Positions 1 through 11,301 of a stretch of 39,345 nt of DNA are shown in pieces. This DNA comes from Rhizophagus sp. LPA8_4_AMF (taxonomy: Eukaryota; Glomeromycota; Glomeromycetes; Glomerales; Glomeraceae): positions 1-39,345 of the forward strand of contig JADRCO010000279.1 in the NCBI GenBank assembly GCA_021464525.1. Direction: 5' to 3'. The notes under the pieces were generated by a model. The model had not been told where the DNA came from. It saw only the letters and a program-made list of their open reading frames with translations, and searched no databases. Numbering within the stretch: the stretch's first letter is position 1; every line of letters begins with the position of its first letter. Made by a program: the position numbers and the translations under genes.

Positions 1-199
1 TAAACTGGGTAAAGATAATAGTAAATTTTTCAAAATTTAGACCAACCTTTATATAAAGTTTCCAGGGTCCTACTCAAACATATAATGAGATTTGGGTATG
101 TCTATTTTTTGCTTCTAATTCTTTAAGTTTGAAGTAAAATTGACTTTGAGAACGTTGCTAACGTACTTTTTCTAATTTTTTTTATAGTTTTTTTTAATA

Positions 200-733
200 G
201 AAATATTATGAACACTACTTCAAATTGTTTTTAAAACTGGACTTACAGGTAATGCCGTAATGAGAAAGAAAAAGGTAGATTTATTTGATAAGGAACATTT
301 TTAATGATTCTATTTACTTTTATTTGTAGAAAATGCTGGCCAAGACAAATAGGACTTACAAGTAATAAGAAGGAGAAGGGGAAGAGATTTTTTTTATGTT
401 TATTTAATGAGAAACGTTTCTAACATTTCTATTTACTTCTATTTTGTAAAAATACCAGCCTAAAATGATTCAGACTTACAGATAGTAATGAGGTTGAAAG
501 AGATTTTTTATGATGTTTGTTTAATTAGAAGCATTCTATTTTATTTTTATTATTTTTATTTATAGGAATATCGGCTGAGATATATCAGACTTACGTGAGT
601 AGAAATTTTTTTATTAATTCTATTCATTTAACGAGAAATATTCCTAACATTGCTCTTTTATTCTTTTTTTTTGTTTTTTTTTGTATTCATTTAGGCAGTG
701 GGCTTTGAAACAAATGGGAACTACTTATTTTAA
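200..733 (+). repeat. Degenerate tandem array of mini-exon-like units, possibly the 3' end of a gene
   Basis: A motif ending in GACTTAC recurs at about 241, 354, 474 and 589 (spacing 113, 120 and 115 bp), and a weaker form lies near 720. Most copies sit at the end of a 29-36 nt stretch that follows a TAG and precedes a GT-type donor: GTAATG at 249, GTAATA at 362, GTAATG at 485 and GTGAGT at 595. In one frame three units read MLAKTNRTY, YQPKMIQTY and ISAEIYQTY, which align. The last unit (695-733) reads AVGFETNGNYLF and then TAA, and AATAAA-like signals lie near 810. Unit 3 has lost its acceptor (GTAA instead of GTAG) and unit 1 has an in-frame stop, so the array is probably decaying. It may be the tail of a gene starting left of the window. 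No protein family is recognised. Confidence 0.4.
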
Positions 734-2458
734 TTTTTGATTTTTAACTCATGCTTTATTATCTTGTATTTTATATAGTATAGTACATATATTGCTAAAC
801 TGCTAATAAAGATAATAAAAATTTTTGAAATAAAATAAAATAAACGTGTGTTTTCTGAAGCGTTCAGTTCTAAGGTAATCGAAAAGTATTAAATCTGCAA
901 AAAAGGACCATTAGTAAGGCTCTGTTACAGGTCACCTGTAGCCATAAGTTTTCAGTTGCAAAGTGTGTTTTTGACATTATTTAATGAGCTGTTAGTTGGA
1001 AAACGTGAGATTCAGAAAATAAAATTTTTTATTATTATTCATAGCCCTATGCCAATCATAACGATTTTCATCCCATCACATGTAGATCGGTAATTAAATA
1101 TCAAAAGCTTAAGTTGATGTTAAAAGTAAATATCCTTTAAAGTGAATTAAAGTAAATAAATAATAAATTCTTGTTTATATAATTAAATTTATTTTTTGTA
1201 ATCTAATATTTGTACTTAATCTTACAATTTATAAAATAATAAAGTTTTGCTTGCAGAATTTTTAATTTTTTGTCATTATATTTGTATACTAATCCAGATA
1301 AAAAGTTCTGGTATTATGCAGCTTTATGAATTTAAGTGATTTACCAATCATTATATGATTGTGTAATTATTAATAGAATGCCTTTAATTTATATTTTGTA
1401 AATCAAATTTAAGAAAATTAAGATCAATTTCATATAAAATCATAATTGCCTTTAAATGATAATAATAATAAGATTTCAGTATAATATGATCTATTATATA
1501 GTATAAAATAGAAGTAATAGTTTGCATATCTTATCATGTTTTTTTAAAAAATTTATATTTCTTTTATTACATAAGTAAAATACCCATTTCTATTTTTGTG
1601 TAGCAAATAGATTAAAATGAAATAGAGTGTAAAATGGATTACTTCAGAGATTTTTATTAGTCTATTTACATTAGTTTATTTAAATTATATGTATAATTTA
1701 ATCACTTATTATGGTATAAAGTACAAATAGTAAAAATAAAATCTTTAACTGTTATTATCTAAAAAGTTCTGGTAATTTATCAGTAAACCTGCATATTATT
1801 TTTGTAAATAATCAACTTTTTACCAATCATAAGCAATATAAAAGTATAGAGGCTTTCAAATATAATTAAGTAACAACTTACCACAACTAGATTGTAATAT
1901 AATTATATTGTAATCTAGTACAGTATAATATTTCTTCTATATTTTAAGTTTCATTGCAATTATGTGATTCCAATTTTTCAGATAAATAAGAATATTAAGA
2001 AGAAGAGTATATTGTAGATAGTAATATCATAGATATGAGTTTTAACACTATCATTTTCTGATATATATTTGGTTATTATTGAAACAATACTCTTAATAAC
2101 AGTTTGGTTCTTCTTTTATAACTTTTGTTATATAGAAGTAGAGGTATGTTTGCCTTTATTAAAAGTCTTTAAAGATTTTGTAAGATTAAACACTTTTTTT
2201 TGTAGGAGATAATAAGGTCAATTTATTGCTGTTTCTATTAATATTATATTTATGCGTAAATAATCTGCTTATTCTTTCCTTTGAAATAAATAGTTTAGCT
2301 GAAATATTCAAAGAGATTGCATTATTAATTTGCAATATAATTAGTACATCTAATTGTATCACAAATTGTAATCAATGTTTAAATTCTTCATAAATTTCTA
2401 TTTTAGATACCCTTGACTGAGCAGTATTAGATGCATATCCTAATTGTTATTATTATTG
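734..2458. other. A+T-rich intergenic DNA, no gene seen
   Basis: No open frame of convincing length or composition is present on either strand. A slightly less A+T-rich patch at about 845-1100 carries no recognisable domain. The rest is low-complexity A+T. Confidence 0.6.
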
Positions 2459-5198
2459 TACTGTTATCATTAAAGCTGCTACCTGAAACTTTTTTCAAAT
2501 TTTAAACTATTTTAAATTTTAAATTTAATTCTGAAATTCATTCAAAATGCCAAAATAATCTGATGAAATGCTAAAAATAGTCTAAAATTCCAAAAATTAT
2601 CTAAAATGTATTGTTTAATAAATAAAGTAAAGTATTAACAATTAACAAATATTTTATATCTTTTTATTAATTTATTTAATAAATTGTAAATTTAATTTAA
2701 AATAATGTAAGTCATAATAAGAAAAGAATTAACTTTTTTTTTTTTTTAAAGCAACATATTTATTAGCCAAGGGTAGTCCTAATGTGTTAAATATAAACTT
2801 TTAAAAGCTCTCTATATGACTTACCTATAGGAGAACTAATAAACTACCTGTCATCTGCTAGAGACCCCATGTATGCATTGTCTTTCTTCTATTTACCTAT
2901 TGTGAGTGACCTAGGGGTAAACCTGGAGTACTCTTAGTTTATCTAGGCCTCACAGTCAAAGGATTGCTGAAAATATGCTGTATTACGCATTGGAACGAAA
3001 AAAAAATAAAGAAAAATTTCTATCTAAAAAACAAATAAAGAAACTATACTAGGTATAAAGAAAATAAGACTAAATAAAAAGCAAAAGAAAAAAACAAAGA
3101 TCTATCCTGAGAAGACTAATCAGCTGAACTATCCTTCACAAGTCTAAAGGAAACCAAAGAAATGGCAGAAGGTGAGTGCTAATCAGTTCCAGACAAGCTT
3201 TTTGAGCGTCTTCTTCAAGGCCTTGATTTCTGCATACAGGGTCTATTTGCTGTATTTTGAATCAGAAGTTAATTTCAAAGGTATTTTAGTTTTCTTTTCT
3301 TTGATTTTCAGATTCTTATACGATTTTGATGCTGAAGTTCTTAGTTTAATAGGTATAGCATTTAATCCAGAAGCTGTAACCTTTGGATTCTTCGTCAATT
3401 AATTAGTATTTGGTAAGGAAAGATTAGTATTTGGTTTACTCTTCCAGGCAAGTGAAGTTGGAATAAAATGGCGAACCTATTTAAGATCTTGATTTATCTA
3501 TTTGATCTTCTTCCCAATAGTTTTGTTAAGTATATCCCATGATTCAAAGAAAGTAATCAACTTGAAAGTGTCATCCAGAAACTTGACCAATTTATATGAT
3601 TTAGTGTTGGTTTCCTTAAGGAAGGGGTAGATGTTGCCGTCAATTCATAAGGAATCATAGATCATAGATGCTAGAACATCATATACGGCCACTTGAAAAA
3701 GTTCTTGACATTTTCAGTCTTTCAGATTTCATGATGCAGAAAATTATTTAACAAAGAGATTTCCCAACAGTGAACCCACGTTGTAATATCGAATGTTTAT
3801 AACATAGTGTCAAACATCTCAGTCTTTATTCGTACAGTAAAGTATTTTTTCTGCAGCTTACGGCTGACTGAAATAGTATGTCCCCAAACAGCTAATTGTT
3901 GCAAGAGGTATTACGTTATCCAAGTAGTAGGAACGTCGTAAATAATAACATCTTACATATGCATAAATGTAAAGTCTACAGATTTATTTGTGTTCTGTAA
4001 TAACATAATTAGCATCCTGTTTACCAGTTTTTGCCACATTAGAATTTTGTCTTAGATAGCATGTTGGTGTTGGCGAGTTTGATCTCAGCAACTTTATCGG
4101 CCAGTTTCTTAATTGTAGTAAATTTATTCCTATCATATGATGCAGTAGAGAAAAACGCGCTTTATTTATCCAGTAAAACCATACGTTATTATTATTGTGT
4201 AATATATGCAGCTTGCGCCTTAGCTTTTCTTCTCTCATATTTCCTTTTAATTTAAATATCACAGGCGTAAACAAATCTTCTTTGTTAACAGATGTTGTGT
4301 CAATTATTGATTGGTATTCATCGCCATCTGCAGTAACCATACTGAGATCAGCGTCAGGATAAATCATGTTGTCTGCTTTCCAAATTGGAGGTCATCATCA
4401 CTGTCACCAAAACAAGATTGGTCCATCAGGAATTTATCCATATTTCTGGCATAGCAGAACAAGAGAGTCTCCATGATGGTGTTGTATATAATAGATTTGA
4501 CATAGCTATTGCCAAGCCCAGTAAGATCTGCAGTTTTTTCGTAGTTTTCAAGAAAAGCTCTATATTTCTCCTTTAAAAGCTGTTTCAACTGTTTCTTGTA
4601 AAAAACGTCATCTTTTATCATTAAAAGAGCGAATAATAGTTATTTATTTTTGTCGATAAAGACAGCGTCAAGTAATAGTATAGCCACGCTTAGAAGACTT
4701 TATTTTTCTTCTTCTTCAAAGTATTCTAGTAGTTTGGGTCCACAAGTATACAGAGGGTAAGAAAAAAACTTGGGTTTACTTTGTATAGACTTATTTTCAG
4801 ATATTTTAATAAAGATTTTTATCAAAAAATAAAAAATTTTTCCATGTGAAATTTTTTGTCTAGAGGATTATCAGAAAGAGTTTTTTATATTACATCCAAG
4901 AAAAGAATTAACTAATAAATAGTTAGTAAAAAAAGACATACCATTTCCAAGTTTTAGGCTGAAATTTACAAAAAAAAAGAATTTTTTTTTTTTACTAAAA
5001 AAAAATCATTTAATCAATTAGATATAAATCAACCAATTAATATTTTGGAATATTTTAGGATTTCAGAATTATTTTGGGATTTTGGAATAATTTTAGAATT
5101 TCAGATTTGACCAATTTTCCAAAATTAGTTTTACCATTTTAGTTTTGATATTTAGTAAAATTCCTTAGTTCTGGATAGCAGTTTTAATTATCATACTA
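2459..5198. mobile_element. Possible old element with imperfect terminal inverted repeats
   Basis: The segment at about 2459-2610 resembles the reverse complement of about 5035-5198. Both arms carry TTAAAGCTGCTA- or TTAAAACTGCTA-like cores, then TCTGAAATTC, then several AAAAT-CC-AAAATAAT blocks. The match was judged by eye and is clearly imperfect. Between the arms lies a region richer in G+C than its surroundings (about 2840-4760), including broken minus-strand coding. This arrangement fits an old DNA transposon, but no transposase motif was identified and no target-site duplication could be fixed. Confidence 0.3.
2950..4621 (-). pseudogene. Broken minus-strand coding remnant, family unknown
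   Basis: Reading the minus strand from about 4621, an 85-codon frame (contains DDVFYKKQLKQLLKEKYRAF) ends at 4364. A second frame, to 3984, overlaps its end by 4 bp, as expected of a frameshift. Downstream, coding-like stretches switch frame and are cut by stops. One around 4075-4250 includes KKLADKVAEIKLANTN, one around 3530-3600 includes KFLDDTFKLITFFESWDI, and one around 3180-3410 is lysine-rich (LKIKEKKTKIPLKL). Composition and lysine-rich helical character look coding, but the frame is broken many times. I do not recognise the family. It lies inside the putative element at 2459-5198, so it could be a dead transposon-encoded protein or host cargo. Confidence 0.35.
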
Positions 5199-5439
5199 TA
5201 ATTATATTTTTTTTTAAAAAGAAAAGTTCGTTCTTAATATTATTAATAAAAGAAGAAATAATAGTTTTTGTAATAATAAAAGTAGCAGCCAAGTAACTAT
5301 ACGAGCAAAAGTCAAACTTGTAAAAACTTTAGTTTATAATTTCATCTGAGTTTTCTATGTAATTATTTAAAATTTAAATATATATCTCTTTAATTTGAAT
5401 TTCATTGTATTCTATCATAAAATATTAAGTATAAAAAGT

Positions 5440-5590
5440 ACAGAATATTTGGGTCAAATGGTTAAAAAAATATTTTTTTAATAACAAATGTTTTAAATCA
5501 GATAATTAAATTTAAATTTATTTTACTTAAGAACTTTTTTTAAAAAAATTTTCAATTTGGTCACTTTTTTAGCACTCATTTTATTTAGGT
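5440..5590 (-). mobile_element. Miniature inverted-repeat element, copy A
   Basis: The reverse complement of this segment matches 6021-6182 over most of its length, including AGTGCT, GTGACCAAATTGAAA and GTTCTTAAGTAAAAT. Its own outer end at about 5450 (GGGTCAAAT) is a diverged form of the GGGACCAAATT terminal motif. It is non-coding, about 150 bp long, and more diverged than copy B. Confidence 0.5.
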
Positions 5591-6020
5591 TTTTTCTTTT
5601 GTCTAAAGTTTTATATATCTTTTATAGGTATCTTTTATATATTATATATTTAGAATAATCTATATTTTATATAAAAAATAAAAAATTTTATCATAAAAAT
5701 AAACTGAAATTTGAGAAAAGAGTTCCTTCAAAATTTAAATTAAAAGTAATAAATTTAAAATACTTATATAAGTTTTTTAATTTCTTTTTTATCTTAATTT
5801 ATAATTCTATACTATTAAAAGATTCTGCTTTACCTTTTTTTAAACTGAATAATATACTATTAAAATCTTTATAACTTATTATTACCTAATAAAAAATAAT
5901 TATACTTATAAAATATCTAAAATTCTTTTAAAATAAATTTAATTTTGTATTTTATATTTAATTAGTGATCCGTTTAAGAAGCAGAGAATTTTAATAATAA
6001 AATTTAGGGGAAATTTACTA

Positions 6021-6182
6021 ATATGAGGTAAGTGCTAGGAAAAGGGACCAAATTGAAATTTTTTTCAAAAAAAAGTTCTTAAGTAAAATAGATGTAGATT
6101 TGATCATTTGATTCAGAATATTTGTTATTTTAAAAAAAATTTTTTGTCAATTTGGTCCCTTTTTCCAGCACTCATCCTATAT
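6021..6182 (+). mobile_element. Miniature inverted-repeat element, copy B
   Basis: About 160 bp with long terminal inverted repeats. The left end carries AGTGCTAGGAAAAGGGACC and the right end, read in reverse complement, carries AGTGCTGGAAAAAGGGACC. Both continue with AAATTGA and an A/T run, giving roughly 45-bp arms. There is no coding capacity. It is the better-preserved partner of the segment at 5440-5590, in opposite orientation, so the two could also pair with each other. The superfamily cannot be assigned without certain target-site duplications. Confidence 0.6.
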
Positions 6183-8640
6183 AATGAATAGTAAATAATG
6201 AGAACTTGAAATCTGAAATCCATAGTAAAGGATAAAATTATAATTTTTTATCTTATATAAACCATTTTTTTATTTTCTCAAAAAATTGTTAAATTTTGAA
6301 TAAAAGATAGCCAATTGGTACAGTTATAAATATCTCATTTTATATTTAAATTTATGATTAAAAAATATATATTTATCTTGAAAGAAAGGCAGATTTCAGG
6401 ATTGTAAGAAATATATAGTAAAATCCTCTCCCCTCCAATTTTTATTATAATGCTTATATGATCAGTCTTTGGCTCTTATCTGGATCACGAATTAAAATAC
6501 ATTTATAATATATGAAATAGGTATAAATTAATTATAATTTAAATATATATTAATTATAATTTAAGTTAATTTTTTTTTTGATATATTTTAAATACATTGC
6601 TGTATACTAAAATTATACTTAAATTATATCTAATTTTTATCATTTTAGTATATTTTTAATATATTTTAAGTATAAAAATATTTTAAATACATTTTAAATA
6701 TATTTTAATAAGAGTACTTTTTATAGGGTTAAAGAAAATAAATATAAAAATAGTTTCATAATATTATACTGTAAACAATTGACTAAAATCCCCAGTATAA
6801 TATAAATTTTCAGAGGGATTAACATTGTACTATTATATTATTACTTAATTTTTGTTATAAATAAATGCATTTAAACTTGTATAATAATTAAAAAATATTT
6901 ATATGCAATACTTAATAAATCTTTTTTTAGTTAAAAAAAAGAAAATACAATACATTAAAAAATACTTTAATTAACTGTTTATAATACTTTTACTAAATAA
7001 TTAAATTTAATTCTGATATTTAATTTATTAGATTTACAATATTATAAATAAAATAATGACTATAGATTGATATTTAATATAATAATAATAAAATTTTTCT
7101 ATCTAGTATTGCCTTTTAAATATTTATTTCTTATTATAATAATATAATTTATATATTGCTTTTTTTTTATTAAATTTATTTAAACTAATATAATAGTAAA
7201 ATTATTTGGCTAAACTAATTTTAATAAGTTTAATAAATATTTAAATTCTAGTTTTACAGATTTTATTATAAAATTCTATTTTTATTTTATCATTTAATAA
7301 TATAATTTATTATTTTTTGTCAAGTTTTAATTAATTTTTATTAAAGTTTTAATATAGTTTTATTAGGTTTTATCTTTTTAACATTTTAACAATTTGTTAA
7401 ACTATTTAGTTTCATCTATAACTTTAATTAATAGATTTTTTTTTATAATTATTTTTAAAAGTATATTTTATAATCTGATTGTACTATTATTTACTTTATT
7501 TATATATATAATAATTATATTTTAATATATATTATAATAAATATTATTTAATAAAAAGTCTTAACTATTATTTATTTTGAAATAAAAGTTAAAAAATAAA
7601 ATATTTATATTTAATTAAAATAGTTTATATTTTTTTAATATAATTATCACTTTTAATTTCTTTTAAAAGTTCTTTACTTTATTTATAAAAAGTAAATTAG
7701 TAATTAATTATCTATAATAACTAAAGTAATTATTAGCTGATATTTATAAGTATACCAAATATTAATAGCTTATTAATAATTTAACTTGAAATAGTATATA
7801 CCAAATATAAATAAATTAAAATAAATTATTTAGATCATTAAAATATTATAATAAATTCTACAAGAAAATTTTCTAATTTTAAATCTACAGGTATAAATTG
7901 ATTAGCAATTGAGATAAAAAAAGTAATTAATATTACTAATTTACAATTACTATTACATTTCATTTTCAGCTATAAAATTTTTAATATTAATAGGTTTTTT
8001 ATTTAAACTTTTTATCCATTTTTTTAAATAATTATTATTTATAAAAATATAAAATAAAAAGAAAACTTATTAATTACTATTATTAAAAACTGTGAAATAA
8101 AATATAAGTATTTTATATTAAATTCATTTTAAAAACTTAATTAAACTAAGTATATTTGACCATTAATTGTAACTATTAATTGATTTAAATTAAAAATTTT
8201 AAAAATATCTATACCAATTTATTGAATAAAATTAATAATAAACTGAATTTTTTTTTAAAATATTTAATATAACAAATATTATAAAAACTTTTTAAAAAAA
8301 AATTTATATTAATAATATTATATTGGGATTCAATCAAAATCAATCAATTAATTAATAAAAATTTATAATTTGGGCCAATTAGTATTAAGAAAACTGATTT
8401 TTAAGTAATTCAGTATATAATATATAGCTAATCAGATAATGAAATATAATTCATATATATGATCAATTAATTATGATTAGGTTTTAATCAAGCAAGTTAA
8501 ATTTTTTTAAATCAGTTATTGATCATACATTTTTGTGTTAATTAAATACCTTATACCAAACTGGAATGAAAACCTAATAATAGATATATATTAATAGTTT
8601 ATTCAGAATAATCTTTGAATTTCATGATTTTCCAGTATTT
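6183..8640. other. Extremely A+T-rich low-complexity DNA
   Basis: Almost only A and T with short homopolymer and dinucleotide runs. No gene, RNA gene or ordered repeat was recognised on either strand. Confidence 0.65.
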
Positions 8641-11044
8641 TTATACAAAAAAAAATCATCCCCTGAAATTATTTGCCGTTTCATGTTAGTCCGAACCATC
8701 GATCATATTTTATTTCCCGAAATTAAAATCTAAGATAACTTAGAAAAGGTGATATTTTTATAGCAAAGATCATCAGCATTGTCCAACCGGCCCGATAATC
8801 TGTCCTATCAAATTTTGTACCCAAATTAATTTCGCCAAGAACTAATCATATGGACGATGCTTATTACACTGGTACTAACCGTGGTGGCTATGTCATATTT
8901 GTTTGTTTATTTTATGTAATAAACCAAATATCTTTAATTTTATTTTTAACACCTCGCTCACCGTTAAAGAACCACTACCAACTCACAAATATTTTGAAAA
9001 GCACGACGGAGTACGTGTGATGCCCAAAAAAGTAATATTTCTCTAGTAATTGATAAACTTATTCTAAACATATTCATATCAGATGATAAATTCTGCCTTT
9101 CTCTCATAATCGAAATCCCGACGATAAGAATTCCGTTATAATACAAACCCGACGTTCCGCACTTAATATAAAACAAAAAACTATAACTAACATCTGATCG
9201 TTGAAATTTTGAATGGTTTCCAAGAATTTGAATATTCAACAATATGACAGTATTGACTATTGAGTAAGGTAGGTTTTATGGGTATCAAATTTGTAATTTC
9301 ATACGATTTTCATAAATGGACTATGGAGTGATGATCATAATATGAAATCTAATAGAAAGATTACCATTAAATGACTTATAAATTAAGTCAAGAATATTTT
9401 TCTATGAAAATTGGTATAACTAACGTGTTTATAATAATGTTACCACGCGATCGTAAGATGAACCTTATCTCATTCAACTGTTCAAGGGTTTCTTAGTAAA
9501 TAAATTTGCTTATCATACAATTTGAAATTGGTTTAGAATAAATCTACTCAGAAAGTTCTGAACAAAGTCCAATTAACATTTTTTGTGTGATATAATAATT
9601 TAAAATGAATTAACAGAAAATAACAGAATATATAGCCGATATTTAGTCTAAGATGAAACAATTTATTAGAGAGAATGACTTTTTTTTTTCTTTTTTGATG
9701 TGAAAATGGAAATAAAGTACTTTTTTTCAATTAAAATACACAATAGTTACCTTATTTTGACTAAAATTATTGTGAAAATTTAAAACATTTGATTTACAAT
9801 ATTCTATAATACAATCATTAAAAATCATATGGTGTTTTTCGTCCGTAATTTGTATCACCATACTCTTTTAAATTGTAATTTTCGTGCAACTCACTAAATA
9901 AATGTAACGCTACAAATGTTAAAAGATGAAAACAAATATCGTGCAGTTTTATTATTTTATCAAGAAAAATTAAAGAAATAGGATGATACAAGGTTAAAGG
10001 AGGTGCTTTACTTGATAATTTTCGGAAGATGTAATGAACATATACAATGCATAATATAATAATTATAATGTATAATTATTTAATTGTTTTTTTTTAAAAC
10101 CCGGACCCGGCCGAAATCCAAAAAAAAAAAAATTTTTTTTTTCGCTTTATTTGTACTGACTAATCTGATGATTTGTATCATTATTAAAGTAAAATCACAA
10201 GTAAAGTGTTTCAAAAAAAAAGTAAATCATCTCCTAAAATGAACGAAGGTTCATTCTAATTAGGGTTATTGAGAAAATATCAGGGCATTATGTCTCTTTT
10301 AATAAATTAATATTAATACTCTTTCGGCAATCTTTATTATTTAATTAATAATAATAATTTTATTTCCGAGGCCTTATGTTCCGAACGATGTAATATTTCA
10401 AAACTTTTGACAAAAATCTTTTTACAACTTAAATTAATTTTACTTAATTAGGTAGATAGTTATCAAAGTTATAATCATATGTTTATGTATATGCAGGTTT
10501 TTTGAAACGATAATATCGTCATTGCATATATCGAACTTTTTTTAACAAATCATTTTTCATAAATAAAAAAGTCTATACATTTTCTGCTTTATTTTATATC
10601 ACCATGAAACCTTGTTTAAAAAATCTTTATTGGCGTTTCAACCGAACTTTTCTATTACATTTCCGGAAATTACATGAAATGATCGGTTTTGGGGGGAAGA
10701 AACTTTTCTGCATGGTATTGCATTTTATTGCCGATTTTAATTATTTTTTGTATCCAATAAAAGGAATTATATATTTAGTTAACTAAAGTGTAATCTACAA
10801 TAATTTATATTATTCTATATACGGATTAGAGGATCAACAACTTTAACTGTGGTCCTGTTTATATATTATAAATTAAATTGGTTTGCAACAATTCGAACTT
10901 TTCGTATTTTTTCTTTTCTCTCATATTTTTTCATATTTTTACATATATTACTCCCTTCCCTTTATTCCATTAATATCATCCTCATTCCTTTTATTCGTTT
11001 AACGTTCTTTTCAAGAAATTGTCTTTTGGAGTAATTACATATTA
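8641..11044. other. Intergenic DNA of somewhat higher complexity, only weak small frames
   Basis: Composition is less extreme than the preceding 2.5 kb. The plus-strand frame at 8850-9020 (56 codons, starting MDDAYYTGTNRGGY and then hydrophobic) is a possible small membrane peptide or an exon remnant, with very weak support. Other frames here (minus 8964-9242; plus 10604-10786 and 10849-11034) show no domain and are probably chance. A short G+C-rich patch near 10099-10116 (CCCGGACCCGGCCG) stands out but is unexplained. Confidence 0.4.
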
Positions 11045-11290
11045 TATTCACCGTCTTTTTTTTTCTTGAATTCCTTTGCTTCTTTTTTTTTTTATTTCTT
11101 TATCGAAAGGAAAGAAAAAACGAAAGGAGTAAATACTTTTTTTTTATAACTTATTTATTATTTATTAATTTCTCTTTTTTTCTTTTGGACTCCCATACCT
11201 TTAAAAAAAAAAAAACAGCTTTCATGCTGGTACATGACTTATTAAATTTAATAAATACATATTCCACGGTCTAATTACAAAAAAAAAAAA
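11045..11290 (+). promoter_or_regulatory. Pyrimidine-rich putative promoter or leader of the 11302 gene
   Basis: The 250 bp before the start codon are dominated by C/T tracts (11055-11100 and 11150-11200) with poly-A blocks near 11201-11216 and 11279-11290. CT-rich upstream tracts are common at active filamentous-fungal promoters. This is inference from composition; no transcription start can be placed. Confidence 0.3.
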
Positions 11291-11301
11291 TATAAAAGAA
11301 G

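Noticed and set aside
3172-3402. Plus-strand 76-codon open frame
   Set aside because: It lies antisense to the minus-strand coding remnant, whose lysine-rich reading looks more protein-like; the plus reading is a hydrophobic shadow.
2950-4621. Endogenous giant-virus or retroelement gene
   Set aside because: Considered because of lysine-rich helical character and A+T-rich host, but no diagnostic polymerase, capsid or transposase motif could be seen, so it is left as unknown.
8964-9242. Minus-strand 92-codon frame
   Set aside because: No domain, signal or homologous pattern; length is within chance for this composition.
10604-11034. Two short hydrophobic plus-strand frames
   Set aside because: Rich in Phe/Ile/Tyr, as expected from T-rich DNA; no domain, and they lie in the probable promoter region of the 11302 gene.
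11291-11298. TATAAAAG as TATA box for the surface-protein gene
   Set aside because: It ends only 3 bp before the start codon, so transcription driven from it would begin downstream of the first ATG.
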